A stretch of 64,000 nucleotides of DNA, from positions 1 to 64,000 of the forward strand of contig NZ_BMUT01000012.1 in the NCBI RefSeq assembly GCF_014650335.1, read 5' to 3'. Made by a program: the position numbers and the translations under genes. Positions 28,219-39,226 of this stretch are shown one piece after another. Source of the DNA: Streptomyces hiroshimensis. Its GTDB lineage: Bacteria > Actinomycetota > Actinomycetes > Streptomycetales > Streptomycetaceae. Numbering within the stretch: position 1 is the stretch's first letter; the number at the start of each line of letters is the position of its first letter. The notes below the pieces were generated by a model, which ran no database searches, was not told where the DNA came from, and saw nothing but the letters and a program-made list of their open reading frames with translations.

Positions 28219-29064
28219 ATGTCTCGCCCGGGGAACACCAGTCACATCACGGACAGCACGCAGAAGACCGGCGCTCTCGATGGCGCCGACGTGACGGAGG
28301 TCCGATCAGATCGTGGTCAGCCGCGTCCCAGCGGACTTGAAATCGCGCGGATGCCGTCAGCAGCCGAGCGCACACGAACTCTCGTACAGAGTACATGCTC
28401 CGCGGTGCTGCTGATCCCCGGGGCCGCCGCCACCCGCCCCGACCAGCTGATGCCCGAGGCGCGCAGCGTCGGCCCCGACGGCGAGATCTTCCTGGTCTTC
28501 CCCTCCGACAGCCCGGTCGTGCGGGCCGCGACCCACGCCCAGGACGACGAGCTGGCCGCCGTCCTGGAGCTCACCGACGTGGCTCCCGTCTCGGTGCCCA
28601 ACCGCATCCGCGGCCGCGCCTGGGTCTCCGGCTGGGTCACCTGCGTCCCCGGCGTGACCGAACCCGGCCGCATGATGGTGCGCCTGGAGGTCGGCGAGGC
28701 GAGCGTCGACGACCTGTGGGGGGCGGAGGACGTCGAGCCCGAGGAGTTCGCCCGGGCCCACCCCGACCCGCTGGTCGCCCACGAGGCCGAGCTGCTGCAG
28801 CACCTGCACTCCGGCCACGGCGAGCAGGTGCGCGGACTGTACACGCTCCTCGGCGAGCGGGCCGAGGACGTGCGCCGCGCGGGCGACCGGGCGGTACCGC
28901 TGGCGCTGGACCGCTTCGGGCTGCGGGTGCGGTTCACCCGTGCGGGCGGCGGGACGCCGGTGGACCGGTCCTTCGACGCCCGGTTCGAGTTCCCGGAGCC
29001 GGTCCGCGACGTGGTCGGCTTGCGCCGGGCGATGCACACGCTCTTCGAGGCCGCGGCGGATTGA
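28219..29064 (+). CDS. DUF2470 (HugZ-like) protein, probably iron-regulated
   Basis: This 281-residue protein has a split-barrel-like central region (about 50-180) and a carboxy DUF2470 region (about 190-278, with ARAHPDPLVAHEAELLQHL). DUF2470 occurs in the HugZ/HutZ haem-utilisation proteins, so a haem or flavin role is plausible but unproven. The ATG at 28219 has an ideal AAGGAG 5 bases upstream. The first 44 codons have unusually mixed third positions, so a start at Met45 (28351) is an alternative. The iron box directly upstream predicts induction in iron starvation. Confidence 0.75.
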   Translation: MSRPGNTSHITDSTQKTGALDGADVTEVRSDRGQPRPSGLEIARMPSAAERTRTLVQSTCSAVLLIPGAAATRPDQLMPEARSVGPDGEIFLVFPSDSPVVRAATHAQDDELAAVLELTDVAPVSVPNRIRGRAWVSGWVTCVPGVTEPGRMMVRLEVGEASVDDLWGAEDVEPEEFARAHPDPLVAHEAELLQHLHSGHGEQVRGLYTLLGERAEDVRRAGDRAVPLALDRFGLRVRFTRAGGGTPVDRSFDARFEFPEPVRDVVGLRRAMHTLFEAAAD

Positions 29065-29197
29065 CGGCTGCCGGCTGAGCGGGGCTCGGCACCGCCGAGC
29101 AGGTACGTACGACGTCTCGCCGTTGCGGCGGATTAAACCCCCGGAGCTGCCAGCAGCTCTCATCCCGCCGCGACGGCGCCCGACCCCCACCGGAGGT

Positions 29198-29227
29198 GCT
29201 GGGGGTCCCCCCAGCGGTAGCTGGGGG
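29198..29227. repeat. G-arm/C-arm/G-arm element
   Basis: GCTGGGGG (29198-29205), CCCCCCAGC (29207-29215) and GCTGGGGG (29220-29227) allow the central C-arm to pair with either neighbour, so two hairpins are mutually exclusive. It lies between the convergent DUF2470 and rarA stops and may act as a terminator. Similar intergenic elements recur in Streptomyces genomes as far as I recall. Confidence 0.6.
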
Positions 29228-29243
29228 AGGTGCCGGACCGGGC

Positions 29244-30602
29244 TCAGCCCTCCTGCTCTCCGCGCAAGCGCGAGCGAACCCGTTCGACCACATCCGCGTA
29301 GCGGGCCTCCGCCCCGTACCGCGTCGGCGCGTAGTACTGCTTGCCCCGGACCGCATCCGGCGCGTACTGCTGTGCCACGATGCCGCCGGGCAAATCGTGC
29401 GGGTACACGTACCCCTGCGCGTGCCCCAGCTTCTCCGCGCCCTTGTAGTGGCCGTCCCGCAGATGCGGCGGCACCGGACCGGCGAGGCCCGCCCGGACGT
29501 CCGCGAGGGCGGCGTCGACGGCGAGATACGCGGCATTGGACTTCGGGGCCAGGGCCAGCGCGATCGCGACCTGGCTCAGGGTGATCCGCGCCTCGGGGAA
29601 GCCGATCAGGGCGACCGCCTGCGCACCGGCGACCGCCGTCTGCAGGGCCGTCGGGTCGGCCAGGCCGATGTCCTCGCTCGCGGAGATCATCAGCCGCCGC
29701 GCGATGAACCGCGGGTCCTCCCCCGCCTCGATCATGCGCGCCAGATAGTGCAGCGTGGCATCCACGTCGGAGCCGCGGATCGACTTGATCAGAGCGCTCG
29801 CGACGTCGTAGTGCTGGTCGCCGTCGCGGTCGTACTTCACCGCCGCCCGGTCGACCGACTCCTCCAGCGTCTCCAGGGTGATCTCGGCCTCGCCCTTGGC
29901 GATGGCCGAGCCGGCCCCCGCCTCCAGGGCGGTGAGGGCACGCCGGGCGTCACCGCCGGCGATCCGCAGCAGATGCGCCTCGGCGTCCCCGGGCAGCGTC
30001 ACCGCGCCGCCGAGCCCGCGCTCGTCGGTGAGGGCGCGGTGCAGCAGCCCCCGCAGATCCTCGTCGGTGAGGGCCTGCAGGGTCAGCAGCAGGGAGCGGG
30101 ACAGCAGCGGCGAGATGATCGAGAAGTAGGGGTTCTCCGTGGTGGCCGCGATGAGCGTGACCCAGCGGTTCTCCACGGCGGGCAGCAGGGAGTCCTGCTG
30201 GGCCTTGCTGAAGCGGTGGATCTCGTCCAGGAAGAGCACCGTCTCCTTGCCGTAGCCGCCGGAGGCACGGCGCGCGCCGTCGATGACGGCCCGCACCTCC
30301 TTGACGCCCGCGGTGATCGCGGAGAGCTCCACGAAGCGCTTGTTGGTGGCCTGGCTGACGACGTACGCAAGCGTCGTCTTGCCGATGCCGGGCGGGCCCC
30401 ACAGGATCACCGACGACGGGCCGGCCGGGCCGCCGCTGCCCTCCCCCACCAGCCTCCGCAGCGGGCTGCCGGGCTTGAGCAGGTGCCCCTGCCCCACGAC
30501 CTCGTCGAGCGTGCGGGGGCGCATGCGCACGGCCAGGGGACTGCTCGCCGGGTCTTTCTCCTGGCGGTCCTCTGCGGCGGCGGTGAACAGGTCTGGCTCC
30601 AC
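29244..30602 (-). CDS. rarA: Replication-associated recombination protein A
   Basis: This 452-residue AAA+ ATPase of the RarA/MgsA/WRNIP1 family acts at stalled replication forks. Walker A GPPGIGKTT and Walker B LFLDEIHRF are present, followed by TTENPYFSIISPLLSR with the sensor region and the carboxy tetramerisation domain (SASEDIGLADPTAL). The GTG at 30602 gives the family amino terminus VEPDLFTAAAED; extending to a TTG at 30632 would enter the upstream terminator. No good ribosome site precedes it, so the transcript may be nearly leaderless. Confidence 0.93.
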   Translation of the reverse strand: MEPDLFTAAAEDRQEKDPASSPLAVRMRPRTLDEVVGQGHLLKPGSPLRRLVGEGSGGPAGPSSVILWGPPGIGKTTLAYVVSQATNKRFVELSAITAGVKEVRAVIDGARRASGGYGKETVLFLDEIHRFSKAQQDSLLPAVENRWVTLIAATTENPYFSIISPLLSRSLLLTLQALTDEDLRGLLHRALTDERGLGGAVTLPGDAEAHLLRIAGGDARRALTALEAGAGSAIAKGEAEITLETLEESVDRAAVKYDRDGDQHYDVASALIKSIRGSDVDATLHYLARMIEAGEDPRFIARRLMISASEDIGLADPTALQTAVAGAQAVALIGFPEARITLSQVAIALALAPKSNAAYLAVDAALADVRAGLAGPVPPHLRDGHYKGAEKLGHAQGYVYPHDLPGGIVAQQYAPDAVRGKQYYAPTRYGAEARYADVVERVRSRLRGEQEG

Positions 30603-30630
30603 GTTCGAAACCCTATGCCACGGCACTGAC

Positions 30631-30661
30631 AAGGCCGCCGGACCAGGGGTCCGGCGGCCTT
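30631..30661 (-). terminator. Terminator after the VKOR gene
   Basis: Perfect 14-base arms AAGGCCGCCGGACC (30631-30644) and complement (30648-30661) enclose a 3-base loop 22 bases past the VKOR stop. It separates VKOR from rarA. Confidence 0.85.
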
Positions 30662-30683
30662 GATCAAGCCAGTGCGGCGGCGG

Positions 30684-31346
30684 TCAGGCGGTGCCGCCCG
30701 TCCAGAAGTCCCACCACCGGGTGAGGATCAGCATGCCGATGATGCCGATCCACAGTACCGGCACCACCCAGTGGAACTCCAGGACCGCGCGGCGCAGGCC
30801 GTCCGGCAGCGGGATGAAGCGGTGCCGGATGTTCTGCACGGTGACGTAGCAGAACATGACGATCGTGGCGACCCAGGCCAGGCAGCACCACAGGCACAGC
30901 GACCCGATGACGTACAGCGACTGGTACTGCAGCCAGCTGCAGAATCCGACGCCGAAGAGCGTGCCGGCCTGCATGCCCAGCCAGTACCAGCGGGGGAAGC
31001 GGGCACCCGAGAGCAGCGCCAGGCCGATCGCGATGATCGCGCCGTAGCAGACGAGCCCCAGCATCGGGTTGGGGAACCCGAAGGCGTGGGCCTGCTCGCT
31101 CTCCATGATGTTGCCGCAGGAGACGATCGGGTTGAGGCTGCACCCGGGGGTGAAGGTCTTCCCGACCGCCTTGGCCTCGAGGATCTTGTTCTTGTCGATC
31201 GTGATGACCCAGGCGGCGAGCAGCCCCAGCGCACCCGTGATGACGAGCAGCAGCGCGAACGCGCGGCCGCCGCCCACGGCCCCCGTCGCGGGGCCGTCCC
31301 GCTCCTCGCCGTCGGTGTCGGAGCGGTCGAGTGCCGAAGTGGTCAT
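30684..31346 (-). CDS. Vitamin K epoxide reductase family protein
   Basis: This 220-residue membrane protein belongs to the bacterial VKOR family, which re-oxidises DsbA-like thioredoxins using quinone and so drives disulphide formation in exported proteins. The redox CxxC is C151-L-W-C154, with the loop cysteines C69 and C77 in PGCSLNPIVSCGNIM. About five hydrophobic helices are visible. No fused thioredoxin domain is present. The ATG at 31346 is preferred over an upstream start that would overlap non-conserved sequence. It lies 60 bases downstream of hisS. Confidence 0.92.
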   Translation of the reverse strand: MTTSALDRSDTDGEERDGPATGAVGGGRAFALLLVITGALGLLAAWVITIDKNKILEAKAVGKTFTPGCSLNPIVSCGNIMESEQAHAFGFPNPMLGLVCYGAIIAIGLALLSGARFPRWYWLGMQAGTLFGVGFCSWLQYQSLYVIGSLCLWCCLAWVATIVMFCYVTVQNIRHRFIPLPDGLRRAVLEFHWVVPVLWIGIIGMLILTRWWDFWTGGTA

Positions 31347-31406
31347 AGCGACGTCGATCCCATCAGTCGGGTCCCTGGCGCCCATTCTGCACCAGGGGAC
31401 ATGCAA

Positions 31407-32669
31407 TCAGCCCTGCTCGGCCAGGAGTTCACCCACGACATCGGCCAGGGCGACGGCCTTCTGCTCGCCGCTCTCCAGGTCCTTGAGCTGCACGTTGCCC
31501 TCGGCCAGGTCGCGCTCGCCCGCGATGACCGCGAAGCGGGCACCGGAACGGTTGGCCGACTTCATGGCGTTCTTCAGGCCCTTGCCGCCGAAGGCGAAGT
31601 CGGTGGCGACGCCGTTGCGGCGCAGCTCGGTGACCACGCCGAAGAGGACCTTGCGGGCCTCCTCGCCCAGCGGGACCGCGTAGACGTCGGTCGGCGAGGG
31701 CAGGTCGAGCGCGATGCCCTCGGCCTCCAGGGCGAGGACCGTGCGGTCCACGCCGAGCGCCCAGCCGACGGACGGCAGCGCGGGGCCGCCGATCATCTCG
31801 GACAGGCCGTCGTAGCGGCCGCCGCCGCCCACCGCGGACTGCGAGCCGAGGCCGTCGTGGACGAACTCGAAGGTGGTACGGGTGTAGTAGTCGAGGCCGC
31901 GGACGAGCTTGGGGTCGTCCTCGAATGCGACGCCCGCGGCGGTCAGCAGCTCGCGCACCTGCTCGTGGTAGGCCTTGCAGGCCTCGCACAGGTGGTCGCG
32001 GAAGAGCGGGGCGCCGACGAGCTGCTTCTGGACGTCCTCGCGCTTGTCGTCCAGGACGCGCAGCGGGTTGATCTCGATGCGGCGGCGGGTGTCCTCGTCC
32101 AGCTCCAGGCCGCGCAGGAAGTCCTGCAGGGCGGCGCGGTAGACGGGGCGGCACTCCTTGTCGCCGAGCGAGTTCAGCAGGAGGCGGAAGTTCGCGAGGC
32201 CGAGCGACTTGTAGGCGTCGACGGCCAGGATGATCAGCTCGGCGTCCAGCGCCGGGTCCTCGGCGCCGATGGCCTCCGCGCCGACCTGCGAGAAGTGGCG
32301 GTAGCGGCCCTTCTGCGGGCGCTCGTAGCGGTAGTACGAGCCGGAGTACCAGAGCTTGACGGGCAGGTTGCCGTCCTTGTGGAGGTTGCCCTCCAGCGCC
32401 GCGCGCAGCACGGAGGCGGTGCCCTCGGGGCGCAGGGCGAGCTGGTCGCCGCCGCGCGTGGTGAGGGTGTACATCTCCTTGGTCACGATGTCGGTCGACT
32501 CGCCGACGCCGCGGGAGAAGAGCTCGACCTGCTCGAAGCCGGGGGTCTCGACGTAGCCGTAGCCGGCCCGCTTGAGCGGGGCGGCGATGGCCTCGCGGAC
32601 CGCGAGGTAGACGGCGGAGGTGGGGGGCTTGAGGTCGTAGGTGCCCTTGGGGGCCTTGAACGTACTCAC
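31407..32669 (-). CDS. hisS: Histidyl-tRNA synthetase
   Basis: This 420-residue class IIa synthetase has the amino motif KGTYDLKPP, RPEGTASVLRAAL (histidine A region) and VRGLDYYTRTTFEFV (histidine B region), then the anticodon-binding domain. The GTG start at 32669 gives STFKAPKGTYDL, matching the family. It follows the metallo-hydrolase gene by 10 bases, so the two are probably co-transcribed. Confidence 0.97.
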   Translation of the reverse strand: MSTFKAPKGTYDLKPPTSAVYLAVREAIAAPLKRAGYGYVETPGFEQVELFSRGVGESTDIVTKEMYTLTTRGGDQLALRPEGTASVLRAALEGNLHKDGNLPVKLWYSGSYYRYERPQKGRYRHFSQVGAEAIGAEDPALDAELIILAVDAYKSLGLANFRLLLNSLGDKECRPVYRAALQDFLRGLELDEDTRRRIEINPLRVLDDKREDVQKQLVGAPLFRDHLCEACKAYHEQVRELLTAAGVAFEDDPKLVRGLDYYTRTTFEFVHDGLGSQSAVGGGGRYDGLSEMIGGPALPSVGWALGVDRTVLALEAEGIALDLPSPTDVYAVPLGEEARKVLFGVVTELRRNGVATDFAFGGKGLKNAMKSANRSGARFAVIAGERDLAEGNVQLKDLESGEQKAVALADVVGELLAEQG

Positions 32670-32679
32670 GGGAAAATCG

Positions 32680-33402
32680 TCACATTCCTCTTCGCGGAGC
32701 GGCGGTAGGGCCGCCTCCGGAGCCGCGCTGCGTGTCCGCCACTTCCCGCAGGTACGGGTTGGTGGCGCGCTCGCGGCCGATGCTGGTCTGGGGGCCGTGG
32801 CCGGAGAGGACCACGGTCGAGTCGTCCAGGGGCAGGCACACGCGTGCCAGCGACCGGAGCATCTCGGCGTGATCACCACCCGGCAGGTCGGTGCGTCCGA
32901 TGGAGCCGGCGAACAGCAGGTCGCCCGAGAAGAACACCGACGGGACGTCGGAGCTCTCGGGCATCCTGAAGGTCACCGACCCCTTGGTATGGCCGGGCGC
33001 GTGCGCGACGGTGAACTCCAGCCCCGCGAGATCGAGGCGGGAGCCGTCGGTCAGCTCCTTGACGTCGTCGGGCTCCCCGACCGTCAGCTCGCCCATGAGC
33101 TGCTGACCGATGGAGCGGCCGAGGGCCTTCTCCGGGTCGCTCATCATGTAGCGGTCGGCGGGGTGGATCCAGGCCGGGACGTCATGGGCGCCGCACACGG
33201 GGACGACCGAGGCGACATGGTCGATGTGGCCATGGGTGAGGACGACGGCGACGGGCTTGAGCCGATGCTTCCTGAGCGCCTCCTCGACCCCGGGGGCCGC
33301 CTGGTGGCCCGGGTCGATGATCACGCACTCCTCGCCGGCGGCGGGGGCGACCAGATAGCAATTGGTCCCCCAGGCCCCGGCGGGGAACCCGGCAATCAGC
33401 AC
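32680..33402 (-). CDS. MBL-fold metallo-hydrolase (glyoxalase II-like)
   Basis: This 240-residue protein has the metallo-beta-lactamase metal motif THGHIDH near residue 56, a second His in APGHTKGS, Asp in FSGDLLFAGSIGR and a final His in LSGHGPQTSIG. It is the short YcbL type, without the carboxy substrate domain of classical glyoxalase II. The substrate is unknown. It begins at a GTG and is first in the hisS unit, a pairing conserved in actinobacteria. Confidence 0.88.
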   Translation of the reverse strand: MLIAGFPAGAWGTNCYLVAPAAGEECVIIDPGHQAAPGVEEALRKHRLKPVAVVLTHGHIDHVASVVPVCGAHDVPAWIHPADRYMMSDPEKALGRSIGQQLMGELTVGEPDDVKELTDGSRLDLAGLEFTVAHAPGHTKGSVTFRMPESSDVPSVFFSGDLLFAGSIGRTDLPGGDHAEMLRSLARVCLPLDDSTVVLSGHGPQTSIGRERATNPYLREVADTQRGSGGGPTAAPRRGM

Positions 33403-33588
33403 ATTCGTCCTTAATGATCGACCAGCAGAATTTCGTCAGCGGTGCGGCAGGGGCTCCCCGCGGGGGAACCTCTGCCGGGACAAGAGCCTACCGGCGGCAC
33501 TCCCGCGGCCGCGAACCCGTATACGGTACGGGCACACCAGCAACACAGGGCTCATGACATGGACAAGTCGGTATGAGGAGTAGACCCG
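33403..33588. promoter_or_regulatory. Divergent promoter region, metallo-hydrolase/cyclophilin
   Basis: The 186 bases carry an imperfect hairpin (33446-33476, GGCAG...CTGCC with an inner TCCCC/GGGGG stem) and the nested palindrome CCCGTATACGGTACGGG (33516-33532), 57 bases before the cyclophilin start, which could be an operator. Confidence 0.45.
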
Positions 33589-34410
33589 GTGGTCAGTAAC
33601 GAGCAGCGGCGGCGGCAGCTCGCCCGGGAGAAGTTCGAGCGGCAGCAGCAGCGTCGCGAGGAGGCCCGGCGCAAGGCCCGGCGCCGGAACGCGGTGATCG
33701 CCGCGGGCCTCGCGGTGGTGCTGGCCGCGGGCGCGGGCGCGTACGCCACGGGCGCGCTGTCCGGCGACGACAAGAAGGACAGCACCGACGCCGCGGCCCC
33801 CGACACCTCGCAGAAGCCCTCCAAGGGCCCCGACCCGTGCGCCAAGGCCGCCCCCGGATCGCCCTCCGCCAAGACGTGGAAGGAGGAGCCGGAGATGAGC
33901 ATCGACAAGTCCGCCGCCTACGCGATGAACTTGACGACCACCTGCGGCACGATCGACGTCAAGCTCGACGCGGCGAACGCCCCGCACACAGTCAACTCCT
34001 TCAACTTCCTGGCCGGCGAGGGCTACTTCGACCACTCCAAGTGCCACCGCCTGACCACCAGCGGGATCTACGTACTGCAGTGCGGCGACCCGAAGGGCCT
34101 GGGCTCGGGCGGACCGGGCTACACCCTGCCCGACGAGAACCTCAAGGACTCCAGGCTCAAGGGGAACGTCTACCCCGCGGGCACGGTGGCCATGGCCAAC
34201 ACCGGCCAGCCGCACACCGGCGGCAGCCAGTTCTTCCTCGTCTACCAGGACAGCCCGCTGCCCCCGACGTACACCCCCTTCGGCACGATCGGCGCCGAGG
34301 GCATGAAGACGCTCAAGAAGATCACCGGTGCGGGCGAGAACTCGGGCGCCGGCGACGGCGCCCCGAACGCGACGGTGGTCATCGACAAGGCGGCGGTCGC
34401 CAAGTCCTGA
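33589..34410 (+). CDS. Membrane-anchored cyclophilin-type peptidyl-prolyl isomerase
   Basis: This 273-residue protein has a strongly basic cytosolic start (RRRQLAREKFERQQQRREEA), one transmembrane helix (about 35-57), a polar linker, and an extracytoplasmic cyclophilin domain (about 108-270). Cyclophilin landmarks are KCHRLTTSGIYVLQCGDP, TVAMANTGQPHTGGSQFF and FGTIGAEGMK. The fold differs slightly at the usual FHRVI/QGGDP segments (CHRLT, QCGDP) but keeps the catalytic Arg. GTG start with GAGGAG 8 bases upstream. It probably folds secreted proteins. Confidence 0.92.
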   Translation: MVSNEQRRRQLAREKFERQQQRREEARRKARRRNAVIAAGLAVVLAAGAGAYATGALSGDDKKDSTDAAAPDTSQKPSKGPDPCAKAAPGSPSAKTWKEEPEMSIDKSAAYAMNLTTTCGTIDVKLDAANAPHTVNSFNFLAGEGYFDHSKCHRLTTSGIYVLQCGDPKGLGSGGPGYTLPDENLKDSRLKGNVYPAGTVAMANTGQPHTGGSQFFLVYQDSPLPPTYTPFGTIGAEGMKTLKKITGAGENSGAGDGAPNATVVIDKAAVAKS

Positions 34411-34664
34411 CGCCGGGCTCACCGCCCCGATCAGGCCTCCGGCGCCCGGTTGTTGCCCGCAGAGCGAAATTTCGGTCGCGCGGGATACGGACAGCCAGGG
34501 CGCCGGTCGCCTATGTTGGCGTTGTGTAGGGTGCCTGATCCGGCGGCTACCCGCACCCAAATGATCAAGCCGTCGGACCGGCCAGGGCGCGGCCCTGCCC
34601 GGAACAACTGTGGACGATGCGCGAGGGCCGCACGCCGGCCTCGGCATCATGTGGAGGAGGCGCT

Positions 34665-35894
34665 GTGAGCAGCGACCCATGGGGCCGCGTCGACGAGACG
34701 GGGACCGTGTACGTGCGTACTGCCGACGGTGAGCAGGTCGTCGGATCGTGGCAGGCCGGGTCTCCCGAGGAGGCCCTTGCTTACTTCGAGCGCAAGTACG
34801 AGGGCCTGGTCGTCGAGATCGGCCTCCTCGAGAAGCGGGTCAAGACCACCGACCTGTCGGCCAAGGACGCGATGACCGCGATCGACCACCTGCGCACGCA
34901 GGTGGACGAGCACCACGCCGTCGGTGACCTCGCCGCGCTGCGGGTCCGGCTCGACAAGCTCGTCGCGACGGTCGAGGCACGCCGCGAGGAGCGCAAGGCC
35001 GCCAAGGCCAAGCAGACCGACGAGGCCCGTACGGCCAAGGAGGCGCTGGTCGCCGAGGCCGAGGAGCTGGCGGCGAGCGAGCAGTGGCGGTCCGCCGGCG
35101 AGCGGCTGCGCGCCCTGGTCGACACCTGGAAGGGCCTGCCGCGGCTGGACCGCAAGGCCGACGACGAGCTCTGGCACCGCTTCTCGCACGCCCGCTCGGC
35201 GTTCTCCAAGCGGCGCAAGGCGCACTTCGCCTCCCTCGACGCCCAGCGCGAGGACGCCCGCAAGGCCAAGGAGAAGCTGGTCGCCGAGGCCGAGGCGCTC
35301 TCCGGCTCCACCGACTGGGGCCCGACGGCCGCGCGTTACCGGGAGCTGATGGCCGAGTGGAAGGCCGTCGGCCGTGCGCAGCGCGAGGCGGAGGATGACC
35401 TGTGGAGCCGTTTCCGCGGCGCACAGGACGTCTTCTTCCAGGCCCGCAGCGAGGTGTTCGCCGAGCGCGACGCCGAGCAGCAGGTCAACCTGACGCAGAA
35501 GGAGGAGCTCGCGGTCGAGGCCGAGAAGCTGCTTCCCGTCACCGACCTGAAGGCGGCCCGTGCCGCGTTCCGTTCGATCAACGAGCGCTGGGAGGCCATC
35601 GGGCACGTCCCGCGGGACGCCCGCCCGAAGATCGAGGGCCGGATGCACGCGGTGGAGCGCGCCATCCAGGAGGCCGAGGAGGCCGAGTGGCGGCGTACGA
35701 ACCCCGAGGCGCGGGCCCGCGCGGCCGGTCTCACCGGCCAGCTGCAGGCGGCCGTCGACAAGCTGCAGGAGCAGGTCGACAAGGCGCGTGCGGCCGGCAA
35801 CGACGCCAAGGCCGACAAGCTCGCCAAGGAGCTTGAGGGCCGCAAGGCGCTGCTGGACCAGGCCCTGAAGGGCCTGGAGGAGTTCGGCGGCTGA
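34665..35894 (+). CDS. DUF349 coiled-coil protein
   Basis: This 409-residue, highly charged helical protein contains several DUF349 repeats, recognisable by recurrent W residues in patterns such as LRALVDTWKGLPRLDRKADDE and YRELMAEWKAVGRAQREAED. The carboxy end is a Lys/Ala/Glu coiled coil. Function is unknown in Streptomyces. The GTG at 34665 has GGAGGAGG at 34653-34660 and gives the family start SSDPWGRVDETGTVYVRT; the longer open frame is not used. The 254-base gap before it contains the palindrome CGAAATTTCG (34465-34474). Confidence 0.88.
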   Translation: MSSDPWGRVDETGTVYVRTADGEQVVGSWQAGSPEEALAYFERKYEGLVVEIGLLEKRVKTTDLSAKDAMTAIDHLRTQVDEHHAVGDLAALRVRLDKLVATVEARREERKAAKAKQTDEARTAKEALVAEAEELAASEQWRSAGERLRALVDTWKGLPRLDRKADDELWHRFSHARSAFSKRRKAHFASLDAQREDARKAKEKLVAEAEALSGSTDWGPTAARYRELMAEWKAVGRAQREAEDDLWSRFRGAQDVFFQARSEVFAERDAEQQVNLTQKEELAVEAEKLLPVTDLKAARAAFRSINERWEAIGHVPRDARPKIEGRMHAVERAIQEAEEAEWRRTNPEARARAAGLTGQLQAAVDKLQEQVDKARAAGNDAKADKLAKELEGRKALLDQALKGLEEFGG

Positions 35895-35899
35895 ACAGT

Positions 35900-35947
35900 C
35901 ACATGAGTAAGGGGCTCCGGCTATTGCCGGAGCCCCTTACTCATGTG
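35900..35947. terminator. Bidirectional terminator between DUF349 gene and relA
   Basis: Perfect 22-base arms (35900-35921 and 35926-35947), starting CACATGAGTAAGGGGCTCC, enclose a 4-base loop. It lies between convergent stops 6 bases from one and 4 from the other. Confidence 0.92.
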
Positions 35948-35950
35948 CGC

Positions 35951-38467
<2,517 letters not shown>

Positions 38468-38574
38468 GAGCACTCCTCAAGCGGGGTCCGGCCCCCCGAT
38501 CAGGTCCGGACAACCATGGTATCGAGCCGGACGGCGGGGTCGCCGCGCACCCGGCTGTGCTCACAAGAACGCGA

Positions 38575-38606
38575 GGCGGCCCCCGGGGTCTTCCCCGGGG
38601 GCCGCC
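38575..38606 (-). terminator. Terminator after apt
   Basis: Perfect 14-base arms GGCGGCCCCCGGGG (38575-38588) and complement (38593-38606) enclose a TCTT loop, about 50 bases past the apt stop. relA therefore probably has its own promoter downstream of it. Confidence 0.85.
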
Positions 38607-38659
38607 CCGCGTTGCGCAGTGCGTGCCCGTCCTGCCCGGCATGGCAGGTCAGAGGCGCA

Positions 38660-39226
38660 TCAGACCGTGATCAGCGCCTCCAGCGGGGCGTCGCCGAGGG
38701 CGTCCGCGAGCCGCTCGCGGCCGGGCAGGAAGCCGAGCTCCATGAGCACGACGACTCCGGCGACCTCGGCGCCCGCCCGGCGGATCAGCCGGAGCGAGGC
38801 CTCGGCGGTGCCACCCGTGGCCAGCACGTCGTCGATGACGAGGACGCGGTCGCCCGGGCCGACGGCGTCGGCGTGCATCTCGATCTCCGCGGTGCCGTAC
38901 TCCAGCTCGTAGGCCTGGGCCAGCGTGGCCCCGGGGAGCTTGCCGGCCTTGCGCACGGGCACGAAGCCGAGCCCCGCGCGGACGGCTGCCGGGGCGCCGA
39001 GGATGAAGCCCCGGGCCTCCAGGCCGACGACCTTGGTGGCGCCGTGGCGCTTGCACAGCGCGGCGAGCTCGTCGGTCAGGGCGGCGAACGCCGTGGCATC
39101 GGCGAGCAGCGGGGTGATGTCCTTGAACATCACGCCCGGCTTCGGATAGTCGGGCACGTCGTGGATGTGCGCGAGCAGCAGCTCACGCAGCTTCTCGTCG
39201 GCCGTGCCGACGCCGGTGGCGCTCAT
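38660..39226 (-). CDS. apt: Adenine phosphoribosyltransferase
   Basis: This 188-residue enzyme salvages adenine to AMP with PRPP. The PRPP-binding motif VLVIDDVLATGGTAEASL is present, as is the hood region PKPGVMFKDITPLL. The ATG at 39226 overlaps the secF stop by 4 bases. The secD-secF-apt-relA order is conserved in actinobacteria. Confidence 0.95.
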   Translation of the reverse strand: MSATGVGTADEKLRELLLAHIHDVPDYPKPGVMFKDITPLLADATAFAALTDELAALCKRHGATKVVGLEARGFILGAPAAVRAGLGFVPVRKAGKLPGATLAQAYELEYGTAEIEMHADAVGPGDRVLVIDDVLATGGTAEASLRLIRRAGAEVAGVVVLMELGFLPGRERLADALGDAPLEALITV

